Assembly (NCBI RefSeq): GCF_018361265.1
Contig: NZ_JAFLNH010000003.1
Location: forward strand, 136,501-200,500
Reading direction: 5' to 3'
Length of the DNA: 64,000 nt
Source of the DNA: Mycobacterium sp. SM1
Lineage (GTDB): Bacteria; Actinomycetota; Actinomycetes; Mycobacteriales; Mycobacteriaceae
Below are positions 18,593-29,318 of the stretch, one piece after another. The notes beneath the pieces are model-generated. The model saw nothing but the letters and a program-made list of their open reading frames with translations, did no database searches and was not told where the DNA came from. The position numbers and the translations under genes were made by a program. The stretch's first letter is position 1, and every line of letters begins with the position of its first letter.

Positions 18593-19524
18593 GCGACTGG
18601 TCGGGCCGGCACACCCGCTGTTACCGCGTCACCCACCGCACGGAATACCGCTACTCCGACGTGGTGACCAACTCCTATGGCCGCGGGTTTCTGCGGCCGC
18701 GGGACTGCGAGCGGCAGCGCTGCCTCGCCCACGAGTTGCGCATCGATCCCGCGCCCGCCGACAGCTCCCTCAGCCGGGACGTCTACGGCAACGTCAGCTC
18801 CTATTTTCAGATCACCGATCCGCACCGCACGCTGACGATCACCAGCGCCTCCATCGTCGAGGTGGACCCGCCACCCGCCGACCACTACGAGCGGGGAGCG
18901 GCGCGCGCCCCCTGGGAGGCGGCTCGTCCCGCCGGGCCGGGCGGGGCGCGCGCCGTCGAGTTCACCCTGGACCTCAACCCGCCGGAGATCACCGATGAGG
19001 TGCGCGCCTACGCGGCGCCCAGCTTCGTCCGGGCGCGCCCGCTGATCGAGGTGCTGCGTGATCTCGCCGCGCGCATCTACCGCGACTTCACCTACCGGTC
19101 GGGCTCGACGACGGTGTCCACCGGCGTTCACGAGATGCTGGCGGCCCGTGAAGGGGTCTGCCAGGATTTCGCCCGGCTGGCGATCGCCTGCCTGCGCGCG
19201 AACGGCCTGGCCGCCGGTTACGTGTCCGGCTACCTGGCCACCGACCCGCCACCGGGCAAGGAGCGCATGATCGGCGCCGACGCCACCCACGCCTGGGCGG
19301 CGGTGTGGACGCCGCAGGATAGGTGGCTGGAGTTCGATCCGACCAACGACCAGATGGTCGATGAGCGATACATTGTCGTTGGCCGCGGCCGCGACTACGC
19401 GGATGTGCCGCCGCTGCGCGGCATCATCTACACCAACTCCGAGAGCAGCGTGATCGACGTCGCCGTCGACGTGGTGCCCTGCGCTGAAGAAGTGCCGCCC
19501 GCCCGGCACCGTCAACGCCAGTGA
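18589..19524 (+). CDS. Bacterial transglutaminase-like protein
   Basis: 311 residues, related to M. tuberculosis Rv2569c. An N-terminal beta-rich domain (YRVTHRTEYRYSDVV) is followed by the papain-like core. The catalytic triad is intact: Cys191 (GVCQDFARL), His234 (THAWAAVW) and Asp250 (LEFDPTND). Such proteins are peptidases or amidohydrolases and are widely paired with circularly permuted ATP-grasp/alpha-E proteins. Together they may build and cleave, or edit, a peptide-like product. The GTG start overlaps the previous stop as GTGA. No signal peptide is seen, so it acts in the cytoplasm. Confidence 0.92.
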   Translation: MSDWSGRHTRCYRVTHRTEYRYSDVVTNSYGRGFLRPRDCERQRCLAHELRIDPAPADSSLSRDVYGNVSSYFQITDPHRTLTITSASIVEVDPPPADHYERGAARAPWEAARPAGPGGARAVEFTLDLNPPEITDEVRAYAAPSFVRARPLIEVLRDLAARIYRDFTYRSGSTTVSTGVHEMLAAREGVCQDFARLAIACLRANGLAAGYVSGYLATDPPPGKERMIGADATHAWAAVWTPQDRWLEFDPTNDQMVDERYIVVGRGRDYADVPPLRGIIYTNSESSVIDVAVDVVPCAEEVPPARHRQRQ

Positions 19525-19659
19525 CCCCCGGCGGGGCGCAGCTAATCGCGCCGCATCACCACGCACGACGGCGCGCCGACGATCTTTGGGCGTATCGCCC
19601 GGCGCGGTAGGCTGCTGATGCGGGGTGAGGACCAGCTGGCAAATCACCTGGGAGGGACG

Positions 19660-21084
19660 ATGGAAGCCGTACTCGGGGTGTCGATGGCGCCCACGACGGT
19701 GCAGCTGGTGCTGGTCGAGGGGGAAAACGGCGATGGCGTCATTGTCGACACCGAGCGCTTCGAGGTGCCCGATGCTCATGACCCGGTGACGTCGAGCGCG
19801 CCTAACCAGGTGATCTCGGCGATCCTGGGAACCCGGGAGGGCGCGGCCGAAAGCGGCTACCGGCTGACGTCGATCGGGGTGGCCTGGACCGATCCCGCCG
19901 AGGCCGCAGCCCTGCGCGACTTGCTGGCCAGCCGCAGGATCGAGAACGTGATGCTGGTTTCGGCGTTCTTGGCCGCGGCCGCACTGGCCCAGGCGGTGGG
20001 CAACGCGAGCGGTTTCGCGCATACCGGACTACTGTTCGTCGAACCCGATACCGCGACACTGGCTCTCGTCGATTCCGCTGATGGTTCGGTCTCTGATGTG
20101 CGGCGACAGCCCTTGCCCGAGGACGACGCCGACGCGGTGGCCGAGTTGGCCGCGATGGCCGCGTCCGCGGAGGCGCTGGAATCGCGCCCGGATGGTCTGT
20201 TCGTCATCGGGTCCGATGGGGTGGATGTCGCCGCGATCAAGCCGCAGCTGGAGGCCGCGGCATCCCTTGCGCTGAGCGCACCGGAGGAGCCTGAGACGGC
20301 GTTGGCCCGGGGAGCGGCGCTGGCGTCTGCGAACGCGCCGTTGTTCGCATCGTCGACCGCTGCCATGGCGTATGCGCAGGATCCGGGCACCGGCATGGTT
20401 GATCCGTACCGTCTTGCCGGTGTCGACGTTCCGGCCGGCGGCGCTGCCGCCGATGGCGGTCTTGCCTACAGCGCGGTTCCGGAGGAGACCGGCGCCGCCA
20501 CCGTGTTAGCCGGTGACGCCGAGGCCTTCGCCGCGGCTGCCCGGCAGGAGGATTTCGCGACCGGCACCTACCCGGATTTCGGTGCCGCGCAGGGCGAGCA
20601 GGAGCGCGCAGGCAAGCCGTTTTTAGTGGCCATGGGCGTGTTGACGCTGTTCGTCGCCGGCGTGGTGGCGCTGGTCATCGCGCTGGCGGTCGCGATTCGG
20701 CCGCACGTCGATCAGCGGCCCAGCATCGCTCACCCACGGGTGGTCCAGCCGGTCAACCCCGCGCCGTCGCCGCCACAGGCTCCGCCGGTGCCGAAGGCTC
20801 CGGCCCCCGCGCCGGCCCCGGCGCCTGCAGCTCCGCCCGCGCCTCCGCCGCCGGCGCTTCCCGCGCCGGCGCCGCCGGTCCCGGTCGGCCCGCCGCCGCT
20901 GCCGGTTCCGGTCGGCCCGCCGCCGCCGCCGGTTCCGGTCGGCCCGCCGCCGCTGCCGGTTCCGGTCGGCCCGCCGCCGCTGCCGGTCGGGCCGCTCCCA
21001 ATCCCCGGTCCGGCCATTCCGGCTCCGCATCTTCCCGGCCCGGGCATCCCGCACATTCCGCTCCCGGGGATTCCGCATCTTTAA
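19660..21084 (+). CDS. Mycobacterial DUF7159-like membrane protein with proline-rich tail
   Basis: 474 residues. The N-terminal part (1-150) begins MEAVLGVSMAPTTVQLVLVEG and has the feel of a degenerate actin/ATPase fold, a type common in mycobacteria (DUF7159-like). One transmembrane helix is at about 321-346. The C-terminal 110 residues are Pro-rich with four VPVGPPPLP-type repeats and then PGP/IPH repeats. The tail would lie outside the membrane, possibly crossing the cell wall. The start at 19660 is chosen for its GGGAGGG RBS; an ATG 14 codons upstream is possible. It is monocistronic, before rarA. The function is unknown. Confidence 0.8.
   Translation: MEAVLGVSMAPTTVQLVLVEGENGDGVIVDTERFEVPDAHDPVTSSAPNQVISAILGTREGAAESGYRLTSIGVAWTDPAEAAALRDLLASRRIENVMLVSAFLAAAALAQAVGNASGFAHTGLLFVEPDTATLALVDSADGSVSDVRRQPLPEDDADAVAELAAMAASAEALESRPDGLFVIGSDGVDVAAIKPQLEAAASLALSAPEEPETALARGAALASANAPLFASSTAAMAYAQDPGTGMVDPYRLAGVDVPAGGAAADGGLAYSAVPEETGAATVLAGDAEAFAAAARQEDFATGTYPDFGAAQGEQERAGKPFLVAMGVLTLFVAGVVALVIALAVAIRPHVDQRPSIAHPRVVQPVNPAPSPPQAPPVPKAPAPAPAPAPAAPPAPPPPALPAPAPPVPVGPPPLPVPVGPPPPPVPVGPPPLPVPVGPPPLPVGPLPIPGPAIPAPHLPGPGIPHIPLPGIPHL
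20878..20985 (+). repeat. Four 27-bp tandem repeats encoding VPVGPPPLP
   Basis: Copies start at 20878, 20905, 20932 and 20959, each nine codons long, in frame within the proline-rich tail of the preceding protein. The copies differ by only one or two bases, so length variation between strains is likely. Confidence 0.85.
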
Positions 21085-21140
21085 AGCGGCTATGCGGGTG
21101 GCGACGCAGCGGCAGGTGAGTCGCCCGGCGCGGACGTGGT

Positions 21141-22484
21141 ATGCCTGAGATCGTGTCCGACAGTTTGTTCGACCTGCCCGGCACATCGAAGGTGACCGGC
21201 CACGGCCGGGCGCCGCTGGCCGTGCGGATGCGTCCGGCGTCGCTGGACGAGGTGCTGGGGCAGGATCACTTGCTGCAACCAGGTTCGCCGCTGCGGCGCC
21301 TGGTCGAGGGCTCGGCCGTGGCGTCGGTCATCCTCTACGGCCCACCGGGAAGCGGCAAGACCACGCTGGCGGCGCTGATTTCGCAGGCGACCGGACGTCG
21401 GTTCGAGGCGATGTCCGCGCTGTCGGCCGGTGTCAAGGAAGTCCGCGCCGTCATCGAGACGGCCCGACGCGGGATCCTGCGCGGTGAGCAGACGGTGCTG
21501 TTCATCGACGAGGTGCACCGGTTCTCCAAGACCCAGCAGGACGCGTTGCTGTCCGCGGTGGAGAACCGGGTGGTGCTGCTGGTCGCGGCGACCACCGAGA
21601 ACCCCTCGTTTTCGGTGGTGGCGCCGCTGCTGTCGCGATCGCTGATCCTGCAGCTACGACCGTTATCCGCCGATGACATCCGCGCAGTGGTGCGGCGCGC
21701 GATCGATGACCCGCGGGGCCTGGGCGGCCAAGTGCCGGTAGACCCGGACGCCGTCGACCTGCTGGTCCGGCTGGCGGCCGGGGACGCTCGCCGCGCGCTG
21801 ACCGCGCTGGAGGTGGCCTCGGAAGCGGTTAAGGCGGCAGGCGGCCGGGTGACGATCGAGGCTATCGAGCGCTCCCTGGACGAGGCCGCGGTCCGCTACG
21901 ACCGTGACGGCGATCAGCACTACGACGTGATCAGTGCTTTCATCAAGTCGGTGCGCGGCTCCGACGTCGACGCCGCGCTGCACTATCTGGCCCGCATGCT
22001 AATCGCCGGGGAAGATCCGCGGTTTATTGCCCGCCGGCTGATGATCCTGGCCAGCGAGGACATCGGCATGGCCGATCCGACCGCGCTGCAGACCGCGGTT
22101 GCCGCCGCGCACACCGTGGGGCTGATCGGCATGCCCGAAGCCCAGCTGACGCTGGCGCACGCCACCATCCACCTGGCCACCGCGCCCAAGTCGAACGCGG
22201 TCACCACCGCCCTGGCGGCGGCGATGGCTGACATCAGATCGGGCAAGGCCGGGCTGGTGCCGCCCCATCTGCGCGACGGCCATTACGCAGGCGCCGCGGC
22301 ACTGGGCAACGCACAAGGCTACAAATACCCCCACGATCATCCGGACGGTGTTGTCGCGCAACAATATCCACCAGACGAACTGGTCGGCGTCGACTACTAT
22401 CGGCCCACCGGCCACGGCGGTGAACGCGAGATCGCCGGGCTGCTGGCCAGGTTACGGGCGATCGTGCGCAAAAAGCGTGGCTGA
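21141..22484 (+). CDS. rarA: Replication-associated recombination protein A (AAA+ ATPase)
   Basis: 447 residues, orthologue of M. tuberculosis Rv2559c (452 residues). Walker A is GPPGSGKTT (67-75), Walker B VLFIDE (119-124), sensor 1 [10 protein letters not shown], and an arginine-finger region lies near [11 protein letters not shown]. The C-terminal MgsA tetramerisation domain ends with [19 protein letters not shown], a family hallmark. It acts at stalled replication forks together with SSB. Start ATG 21141, reading MPEIVSD. No partner genes are in the same operon. Confidence 0.95.
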   Translation: MPEIVSDSLFDLPGTSKVTGHGRAPLAVRMRPASLDEVLGQDHLLQPGSPLRRLVEGSAVASVILYGPPGSGKTTLAALISQATGRRFEAMSALSAGVKEVRAVIETARRGILRGEQTVLFIDEVHRFSKTQQDALLSAVENRVVLLVAATTENPSFSVVAPLLSRSLILQLRPLSADDIRAVVRRAIDDPRGLGGQVPVDPDAVDLLVRLAAGDARRALTALEVASEAVKAAGGRVTIEAIERSLDEAAVRYDRDGDQHYDVISAFIKSVRGSDVDAALHYLARMLIAGEDPRFIARRLMILASEDIGMADPTALQTAVAAAHTVGLIGMPEAQLTLAHATIHLATAPKSNAVTTALAAAMADIRSGKAGLVPPHLRDGHYAGAAALGNAQGYKYPHDHPDGVVAQQYPPDELVGVDYYRPTGHGGEREIAGLLARLRAIVRKKRG

Positions 22485-22603
22485 CCAACCACGGCACGGG
22501 CGGTGCCCGCGAGGTGCGCCCGCTGGGGTCCCGCGTGCGGGCTCTTGGCTTGGGCCGTGAGCTTTTGGGCTCCCGCACCGCCAAGGGCGGGTGATTCGCT
22601 GGG

Positions 22604-23224
22604 TCAGACCCGCTCGGGCACCCGCAGGTGAGCGATCGCCAGCTCGAATTCGCCGACGTCGAGTTGGTCGGCACCCAGGTCGCGAAGCAGCCCGGTGCGC
22701 AGCGACCGGGCCCGCTCGCCGTTTCGCTCCATGGCCTCGAGGCTGTCGAACGTTGAGGAGGATACCGCGCGCCCGGAGGCGCGGTCGACCATCAGGCTGG
22801 CGCTGCAGAATCCCTCCAACTCCTCGATCGCGGGCAGTACGGACGTTTTGTAGAACTCGACGGCTGGGGCGAATTGATCGGGCCGGATCTTGAGCCACGT
22901 GGCCCGAACATACGCGCCGTCACGTGCGGGGTGGTCACGGTGCAAAAACGCGATCTCCCACTCGTCGACGGTGGCAGGGCCGCCGAATATCTGCGCGGCC
23001 CGGTCCCGGAGCGGCGCTACCCGCTCGGCACTGGCACGCATCGCGTCGTCGGTCTGCCAGGAGCTCGTGGCGATGCATCTGCCGGACTGCCGGTCGACGA
23101 GCAGCGACAGCCCCACATACCCGTCGATTTCCCGGAGGGCGGGCATGACCACGTCGCGGACATGGGCGATGCCAGCGTCGATCGACGAGGGTTGCGCCTC
23201 AACGGTGGTAGAGCGTGCATACAT
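22604..23224 (-). CDS. Duplicated ferredoxin-like (ABM-type) stress protein, copy 1
   Basis: 206 residues, related to M. tuberculosis Rv2557/Rv2558, which I recall as starvation-induced proteins of unknown function. Two halves each look like a dimeric alpha/beta barrel (ABM) domain, with repeated GxxSxxLMVDRxSGR phrases: [18 protein letters not shown] and [16 protein letters not shown]. The start MYARST at 23224 is preferred over an upstream ATG because GAGGGG lies at RBS distance and the paralogue starts the same way. The protein ends AHLRVPERV. No enzyme motif is visible. Confidence 0.82.
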   Translation of the reverse strand: MYARSTTVEAQPSSIDAGIAHVRDVVMPALREIDGYVGLSLLVDRQSGRCIATSSWQTDDAMRASAERVAPLRDRAAQIFGGPATVDEWEIAFLHRDHPARDGAYVRATWLKIRPDQFAPAVEFYKTSVLPAIEELEGFCSASLMVDRASGRAVSSSTFDSLEAMERNGERARSLRTGLLRDLGADQLDVGEFELAIAHLRVPERV

Positions 23225-23444
23225 TGATCCACCCCTCATCTGCTCGGGGCAGCGCCCGGTGGCGCCACCGGCTCAACCACTACCTTGCTCCAACGGTGTG
23301 AGCCTGGCAATGGGGCACTCGGCCAACCCGTCTCCGTGCGGGATTCGGCCGGCTCTCGGGGCGGTTGACCGAAAAACCGGCGCACCGGCCCGGCCGCACG
23401 GGGGTGCGCACACCGTCGTTGCGGCCGGGCCGGCGCCGTGTCGA

Positions 23445-24074
23445 TCAGACCAGCTCGGGTACCCGCAGGTGGGCGAGCGCCAGCTCGAACTCGCCCACAT
23501 CGAGTTCCTCAAGCTCCGGTACGCCCGCCTGTTGGATGCGAGCCTTCCTCAGGGCCGCGGCGCGTTCCCGGTTCCGGTCCATAGCCGCGAGGCTGTCGTA
23601 CGTCGCGCAGGACACTAGCCGTCCCGACGCACGGTCGGCCATCAGGCTGGCGCTGCAGAACCCCTCGAGTTTCTCCAGATCCGGCAGGATCGCCGTCTTG
23701 TAGTACGCGATGTTTTGGTCCACCTGGGCGGGGTCGCCTTGTACCCACACCGCCCGCACGCAGGCACCCTCGTGCGAGCGGTGATCGCGGTGCAACACCC
23801 CGATCTCCCACTCCTCGACGGTGGCGGTGCCCCCGAACATCTGCGCGGCCCGGTCCCGAATCGGCCGTACCCGATCGGCGCTGGCGCGCATCGCGTCCGC
23901 GCTCTCCCAAGCGCTGGTCGCGATGCATCTGCCGGACTGCCGGTCGACGAGCAATGACACACCGACGTACCCATCCATCTGCTGGAGCGCGGGCATCACC
24001 TCGTCGCGAATATGCGCAATTCCCGCGTCGATCGACGAAGGTTGCGCCTGGATAGTGGTAGAGCGTGCGTACAC
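23445..24074 (-). CDS. Duplicated ferredoxin-like (ABM-type) stress protein, copy 2
   Basis: 209 residues, a tandem paralogue of the gene at 22604-23224. It shares the N-terminus [20 protein letters not shown], the internal [13 protein letters not shown] and DRASGRLVS motifs, and the C-terminus [11 protein letters not shown]. The GTG at 24074 is chosen to match its paralogue; another GTG three codons upstream is possible but abuts the RBS-like AGAGGG. The two upstream regions also share a GGCGCC-CGGTGGCG block and TGGCAATGG, so the duplication included the control region. Each copy seems to have its own promoter. Confidence 0.82.
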   Translation of the reverse strand: MYARSTTIQAQPSSIDAGIAHIRDEVMPALQQMDGYVGVSLLVDRQSGRCIATSAWESADAMRASADRVRPIRDRAAQMFGGTATVEEWEIGVLHRDHRSHEGACVRAVWVQGDPAQVDQNIAYYKTAILPDLEKLEGFCSASLMADRASGRLVSCATYDSLAAMDRNRERAAALRKARIQQAGVPELEELDVGEFELALAHLRVPELV

Positions 24075-24230
24075 GATCGACACCCTCTTTCCCTTTTTCT
24101 GGGCGGCGCCCCGGTGGCGTCACCGGCCCACTGTCAACTGTCCTCCGGCGGACCGGGCCTGGCAATGGTCACGGCGGCCGCGGGTGCCCACATTGGTAGG
24201 CCGGCGAGGCCGGCCCGTAGGCTGGCTCGG

Positions 24231-24632
24231 GTGGATAGCGATGTGCTGGCTGTGGACACCGCGCGGCGCCGCATCGTCGATCTCACCGATGCCGTGCGCT
24301 CGTTCTGCGCGTCCCGCGCCGACGGCCTGTGCAACGTGTTCGTCCCGCACGCGACGGCTGGGCTCGCGATCATCGAGACGGGCTCCGGCTCAGAGGCCGA
24401 CCTGGTTGACGCCCTGGAGCGGCTGCTGCCGCGCGACGATCGCTACCGGCACGCCCACGGCTCGTACGGCCACGGCGCCGATCATCTGGTGCCCGCGATC
24501 GTCTCGCCCTCGCTGACGGTGCCGGTTCAGGCTGGGAGGCCGCTGCTGGGCACCTGGCAGAGCATCGTTCTGGTCGACCTCAACCGCGACAATCCGCGGC
24601 GCTCGGTGCGGCTGAGCTTTGTCGGCGGATGA
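24231..24632 (+). CDS. YjbQ/UPF0047-family protein
   Basis: 133 residues, orthologue of M. tuberculosis Rv2556c. Family signatures are present: CNVFVPHATAGLAIIETGSGSE, GADHLVPAIVSPSLTVPVQ, and a C-terminal LGTWQSIVLVDLNRDNPRRSV containing the GTWQ motif. Some members show weak thiamin phosphate synthase activity, but the cellular role is unknown. A GTG start at 24231 gives the family length; it lies 157 bases from the divergent paralogue gene. Confidence 0.88.
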   Translation: MDSDVLAVDTARRRIVDLTDAVRSFCASRADGLCNVFVPHATAGLAIIETGSGSEADLVDALERLLPRDDRYRHAHGSYGHGADHLVPAIVSPSLTVPVQAGRPLLGTWQSIVLVDLNRDNPRRSVRLSFVGG

Positions 24633-24726
24633 GCGACGGCACCGGTTCGCACGCTGGTTCGTTAACGCTGTAGAGAACTCTCTAGAGCCTGCAGAGCGCG
24701 CTGTAGCGCAGCCGGAATAGCACAAC

Positions 24727-24756
24727 CTGACCGGTATTCCACCGGGCCGGTACTGT
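24727..24756 (+). promoter_or_regulatory. Possible alaS promoter
   Basis: CTGACC (24727-24732) and TACTGT (24751-24756) with an 18-base spacer lie 89 bases before the alaS start, in a 212-base gap with no gene. No T-box specifier structure could be recognised. Confidence 0.35.
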
Positions 24757-24844
24757 AGTGCCGTCGGCAGCACCGGCGATTCGCGCAGGCCGAGAATAGG
24801 CTGAGACCAGGCCCGGGCACGCCAACGGCAAAAGGAAGCGGAGA

Positions 24845-27550
24845 GTGCAGACACACGAGATCAGGAAGCGGTTCCTCGATCATTTCGTGAAGGCGGGTCA
24901 CACCGAGGTGCCCAGCGCGTCGGTGATCCTCGACGACCCCAACCTATTGTTCGTCAACGCGGGCATGGTTCAGTTCGTGCCGTATTTCCTCGGACAGCGC
25001 ACCCCGCCGTATAAAACGGCCACCAGCATCCAGAAATGCGTCCGCACCGCCGATATCGACGAGGTGGGCATCACCCCCCGGCACAACACCTTTTTCCAGA
25101 TGGCCGGCAACTTCTCGTTCGGCGACTATTTCAAGCGCGGCGCCATCGAGCTGGCGTGGACGTTGCTGACCAAAAGCGTCGACGACGGCGGATACGGGCT
25201 GGACCCGCAAAGAATCTGGGCCACCGTGTATTTCGACGACGACGAAGCCGCACAGCTGTGGCGTGAGGTGGCCGGTCTGCCGCCTGCGCGGATTCAGCGC
25301 CGGGGCATGGAGCACAACTTCTGGTCGATGGGCATTCCCGGGCCCTGCGGGCCGTCATCGGAAATCTATTACGATCGCGGGCCGCAGTTCGGCCCCGAAG
25401 GCGGACCGGTGGTCAGCGAAGACCGCTACCTCGAGCTGTGGAACCTGGTGTTCATGCAAAGCGAACGCGGCGAGGGCACCGGCAAGGCCGGCTTTGAAAT
25501 CCTCGGGCCGCTGCCACGCAAAAACATCGACACCGGCATGGGCGTGGAGCGGGTCGCCTGCGTGCTGCAGGACGTGCACAACGTCTACGAGACCGACCTG
25601 CTAAGGCCGGTCATCGATACCGTGGCCACCCGCGCCAAGCGCCCCTATGACGCCGGCAACCACGAGGATGACGTGCGCTACCGGATCATCGCCGATCACA
25701 GCCGCACCGCCGCCATCTTGATCGGCGACGGGGTGAGTCCGGGCAACGACGGTCGCGGCTATGTGCTGCGCCGGCTGCTGCGCCGGGTGATCCGCTCGGC
25801 AAAGTTGCTGGGCATCGACACCCCGATAGTCGGCGATTTGATGGCCACCGTGCGCGATGCGATGGGCCCCTCGTATCCGGAGCTGGTCACCGATTTCGAG
25901 CGGATCAACCGCATCGCCGTGGCCGAGGAGACCGGCTTTAACCGCACGCTGGTGTCGGGAACCCGGCTGTTCGGCGAGGTGGCCAGCGCCACCAAGGCCT
26001 CCGGTTCGACGATGGTGTCCGGCGCGGATGCCTTCACCTTGCACGACACCTACGGGTTTCCGATCGAGCTCACGCTGGAGATGGCGTCCGAAGCCGGCCT
26101 GACGGTCGACGAGCAGGGCTTCCGCGAGTTGATGGCCGAGCAGCGCCGCCGCGCCAAAGCCGATGCGATCGCCCGCAAACACGCTCACGCCGATCTCTCG
26201 GCCTATCGCGAGCTGGTCGACGCCGGCCCCACCGAGTTCACCGGGTTTGATGAATTGACCTCCGAGGCAAGGATTTTAGGAATCTTCGTCGACGGCAGGC
26301 GGGTTCCGGTGGTGTCACACGCCACCGACGGCTCGCACCGAGTCGAACTGGTGCTGGACCGCACCCCGCTCTACGCCGAGTCCGGCGGGCAGGTCGCCGA
26401 CGTCGGCACCATCAGCGGCACCGGTGCCGGGGCGAGCGCGCGCGCGGCGGTCACCGATGTGCAGAAGATCGCGAAAACCCTGTGGGTGCATCAGGTCAAA
26501 GTGGAATCCGGCGAATTCGTCGAGGGCGACACCGTGGTCGCGGCGGTGGACCCCGAGTGGCGGCGCGGTGCCACGCAGGGCCACTCCGGCACCCACATGG
26601 TGCATGCCGCTCTGCGACAAGTGCTGGGGCCCAACGCAGTTCAGGCCGGATCGCTGAACCGGCCGGGTTATCTTCGCTTCGACTTCAACTGGCAGGGGCC
26701 GCTGACCGAAGAGCAGCGCACGCAAATCGAAGAGGTCGCCAACCAGGCTGTGCAAGCCGGCTACGAGGTCCACACGTTCACCGAGCAGCTCGACAAAGCC
26801 AAGGCCATGGGCGCGTTGGCGCTATTCGGGGAGAGCTACCCCGACCGGGTGCGGGTCGTGGAGATCGGCGGGCCGTTCTCCCTGGAGTTGTGCGGCGGCA
26901 CGCACGTGCGCAACTCGGCGCACATCGGACCGGTGACCATTCTCGGCGAATCGTCGGTGGGCTCCGGGGTGCGCCGGGTGGAGGCCTATGTCGGGCTGGA
27001 CGCGTTCCGGCATCTGGCCAAGGAGCGTGCGCTGATGGCGGGGCTGGCCTCGTCGCTGAGGGTGCCCTCGGAGGAGGTACCCGCCCGGGTGGCCACCCTG
27101 GTGGAGCGGCTCAAGGCCGCGGAGAAGGAGCTCGAGCGTACCCGGCTGGCCGGCGCGCGGGCGGCGGCGGCCAACGCCGCCGCCGGCGCCGAGCGCATCG
27201 GTAAGGTCCGAGTGGTGGCGCAGCGGATGTCCGGTGAGATGAGCGCGGCCGATCTGCGCTCGCTGGTCGGCGATATCCGCGGCCGGCTCGGTAGCGATCC
27301 GGCGGTGGTGGCGCTGATCGCGGGAGGCCCGCAGAATTCGCAGGGGGATTCGGTGCCGTATGTCGTCGCCGCTAACCCCGCCGCGCAGGATCTGGGGATT
27401 CGCGCCGACGACCTGGTCAAACACCTCTCGGCGGCGGTCAACGGTCGCGGTGGGGGGAAGGCCGACCTGGCGCAGGGCTCGGGGAAGAACGCCGCCGGCA
27501 TCGACGCTGCGCTGGACGCGGTGCGGACCGAGATAGCAAGGGTCGGCTAA
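24845..27550 (+). CDS. alaS: Alanyl-tRNA synthetase
   Basis: 901 residues (M. tuberculosis about 904). It has a class II catalytic core from the N-terminus ([19 protein letters not shown]), then the editing domain with [12 protein letters not shown] (the HxxxH zinc/editing motif) and [19 protein letters not shown]-Ala domain follows, ending [20 protein letters not shown] with the conserved glycine-rich segment. The GTG start is preceded by GGAAGCGGAGAG. It is followed without a gap by ruvX, heading a long same-strand run through mltG and the aro genes. Confidence 0.97.
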   Translation: MQTHEIRKRFLDHFVKAGHTEVPSASVILDDPNLLFVNAGMVQFVPYFLGQRTPPYKTATSIQKCVRTADIDEVGITPRHNTFFQMAGNFSFGDYFKRGAIELAWTLLTKSVDDGGYGLDPQRIWATVYFDDDEAAQLWREVAGLPPARIQRRGMEHNFWSMGIPGPCGPSSEIYYDRGPQFGPEGGPVVSEDRYLELWNLVFMQSERGEGTGKAGFEILGPLPRKNIDTGMGVERVACVLQDVHNVYETDLLRPVIDTVATRAKRPYDAGNHEDDVRYRIIADHSRTAAILIGDGVSPGNDGRGYVLRRLLRRVIRSAKLLGIDTPIVGDLMATVRDAMGPSYPELVTDFERINRIAVAEETGFNRTLVSGTRLFGEVASATKASGSTMVSGADAFTLHDTYGFPIELTLEMASEAGLTVDEQGFRELMAEQRRRAKADAIARKHAHADLSAYRELVDAGPTEFTGFDELTSEARILGIFVDGRRVPVVSHATDGSHRVELVLDRTPLYAESGGQVADVGTISGTGAGASARAAVTDVQKIAKTLWVHQVKVESGEFVEGDTVVAAVDPEWRRGATQGHSGTHMVHAALRQVLGPNAVQAGSLNRPGYLRFDFNWQGPLTEEQRTQIEEVANQAVQAGYEVHTFTEQLDKAKAMGALALFGESYPDRVRVVEIGGPFSLELCGGTHVRNSAHIGPVTILGESSVGSGVRRVEAYVGLDAFRHLAKERALMAGLASSLRVPSEEVPARVATLVERLKAAEKELERTRLAGARAAAANAAAGAERIGKVRVVAQRMSGEMSAADLRSLVGDIRGRLGSDPAVVALIAGGPQNSQGDSVPYVVAANPAAQDLGIRADDLVKHLSAAVNGRGGGKADLAQGSGKNAAGIDAALDAVRTEIARVG

Positions 27551-28081
27551 GTGGGCTCGTCAGCGCGGCGCGGGCCCGACCGGCCCGGCGATCCCGGCCA
27601 GGAGGCAGACCCCGGGCCGGGGCGGCGCCTGGGCATCGATGTGGGCAGCGTGCGCATCGGCGTGGCCGCCAGCGACCCCGATGCGATTCTGGCCACCCCA
27701 CTGGAAACCGTCCGTCGCGACCGGTCCGACGCCCATGTGCGCCGGCTGGCGGAGCTGGTCGCCGAGTTGCCGGCGGTGGAGGTGATCGTCGGGTTGCCGC
27801 GCACCCTGGCCGAGAAAACCGGACCGTCCGCGCGCGACGCGATCGAGTTGGCCGACACCCTCGCCCGGCGGATCGCCCCAATCCCGGTGCGCCTGGCCGA
27901 CGAGCGGCTGACCACCGTCAGCGCGCAGCGATCGTTGCGCGCGGCGGGCGTGCGGGCGAAGGCCCAGCGGGCGATCATCGATCAGGCGGCGGCGGTAGCG
28001 ATCCTGCAAGGCTGGCTCGACCAGCGCCGAGCGGCGGCGGTTGGTTCCCCGGCCGGGCGCGGGGAGGCCCCCGATGGCTGA
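27551..28081 (+). CDS. ruvX: Putative Holliday junction resolvase / pre-16S rRNA nuclease
   Basis: 176 residues, YqgF/RuvX family (Rv2554c). It has an RNase H-like fold with Asp30 in [13 protein letters not shown], a second acidic strand ([11 protein letters not shown]) and [15 protein letters not shown]. The GTG start immediately follows the alaS stop. The first 26 residues are a variable, charged, probably disordered extension. The stop overlaps the mltG start by eight bases, implying translational coupling. YqgF proteins mature 16S rRNA in E. coli, while the M. tuberculosis enzyme has been discussed as a junction resolvase; both remain possible. Confidence 0.92.
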   Translation: MGSSARRGPDRPGDPGQEADPGPGRRLGIDVGSVRIGVAASDPDAILATPLETVRRDRSDAHVRRLAELVAELPAVEVIVGLPRTLAEKTGPSARDAIELADTLARRIAPIPVRLADERLTTVSAQRSLRAAGVRAKAQRAIIDQAAAVAILQGWLDQRRAAAVGSPAGRGEAPDG

Positions 28082-29318
28082 CGGCACCGGTCGCACCCGG
28101 GCGCAACCCGTGGCGGTCGGGCCGCCCCGGCACCGCAGAAGCCGCGTGGAGCGCATCCGCGCCGAACGGCAACGCCGGCGGCGGCGCATCGCCGGCGGGT
28201 TCGCCATCGCCGTGCTCATCGCGGTGGTGGTTGCGGCGGTCTTCGTGGGCTCGCGGCTCTGGCACACCGTGTTGGGACCCCACAATGACTACACCGGCAG
28301 CGGCAAACGGGATGTGGTGATCCAGATCCGCGACGGTGACTCGACCACCGCCATCGGCGAGACCCTGCGCAACCACGACATCGTGCGTACCGTTCGGGCC
28401 TTCGTCGAGGCCGCTCGCGGCAACGCCAAGATATCGTCGATTCAGCCCGGCTTTTACCGGTTGCGCACCGAGATCCCCGCGGCCGGCGCGGTGCAGCGCC
28501 TTGTCGATCCCAACAACCGGGTGGGCAGGCTGGTCATCCCGGAGGGCCGTCAGCTCGACGACACCACCGACGTGCAGACCAATGCGGTGACCCCGGGAAT
28601 CCTGACGCTGATCTCCCGGGCCACCTGCGTGGACCTCGACGGCGACCGGCACTGCGTCTCGGTGTCCGACCTGCGCGCGGCGGCCGGCACCGCTGCTCCG
28701 TCGACCCTGTCGATACCGAGCTGGGCCATACGGCCGGTGACGAACATGGGCCCCGACCACCGCCGCATCGAGGGCCTGATCGCGCCGGGAACGTTCAACG
28801 TCGACCCGTCCGCCTCAGCCGAGACGATCCTGGCGACGCTGATCACCGCCGGCACCGAGAAGTATGGGGAGTCCGGGATGGCCGACACCGCCCAAGCGAT
28901 GAGCCTATCGCCCTATGACGTGCTGGTGGTGGCGTCGCTGGTGCAGCGGGAGTCCGATCCCCAGGATTTCCCAAAGGTCGCCACCGTCATCTATAACCGG
29001 CTGCGCGAGCAGCGCAGGTTGGAGTTCGACTCCACGGTGAACTATCCGCTGGACCGCCGGGAGGTGGCCACCAGCGACGCCGACCGTGCCCAGCCCACCC
29101 CGTGGAACACCTACGTGTCCGAGGGACTGCCGGCCACCCCGATCTGTTCGCCAGGCACCGACGCGCTGCGCGCGGCCGAGCATCCCGATCCCGGCGACTG
29201 GCTGTATTTCGTCACCATTGACAAGCAGGGCACGACGCTGTTCACCAGGGATTATCAGCAGCACCTGGCCGACGTCGAGCTGGCCAAGCGCAACGGTGTC
29301 CTCGACAGCGCCCGCTAG
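28074..29318 (+). CDS. mltG: Endolytic transglycosylase MltG (YceG-like)
   Basis: 414 residues (Rv2553c). A very basic cytoplasmic tail (about 18-38) precedes one transmembrane helix (39-59). The extracytoplasmic part carries a LysM-like segment ([18 protein letters not shown]) and then the YceG catalytic domain. The catalytic Glu293 is in [22 protein letters not shown], followed by [12 protein letters not shown] and [17 protein letters not shown], all family motifs. It cleaves nascent glycan strands to terminate peptidoglycan polymers. Start ATG 28074, overlapping the ruvX stop; the stop lies beyond the aroE start. Confidence 0.94.
   Translation: MADGTGRTRAQPVAVGPPRHRRSRVERIRAERQRRRRRIAGGFAIAVLIAVVVAAVFVGSRLWHTVLGPHNDYTGSGKRDVVIQIRDGDSTTAIGETLRNHDIVRTVRAFVEAARGNAKISSIQPGFYRLRTEIPAAGAVQRLVDPNNRVGRLVIPEGRQLDDTTDVQTNAVTPGILTLISRATCVDLDGDRHCVSVSDLRAAAGTAAPSTLSIPSWAIRPVTNMGPDHRRIEGLIAPGTFNVDPSASAETILATLITAGTEKYGESGMADTAQAMSLSPYDVLVVASLVQRESDPQDFPKVATVIYNRLREQRRLEFDSTVNYPLDRREVATSDADRAQPTPWNTYVSEGLPATPICSPGTDALRAAEHPDPGDWLYFVTIDKQGTTLFTRDYQQHLADVELAKRNGVLDSAR

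Noticed and set aside
24633-24844. T-box or other riboswitch before alaS
   Set aside because: Small inverted repeats are present but no T-box anti-terminator bulge or specifier loop could be identified.
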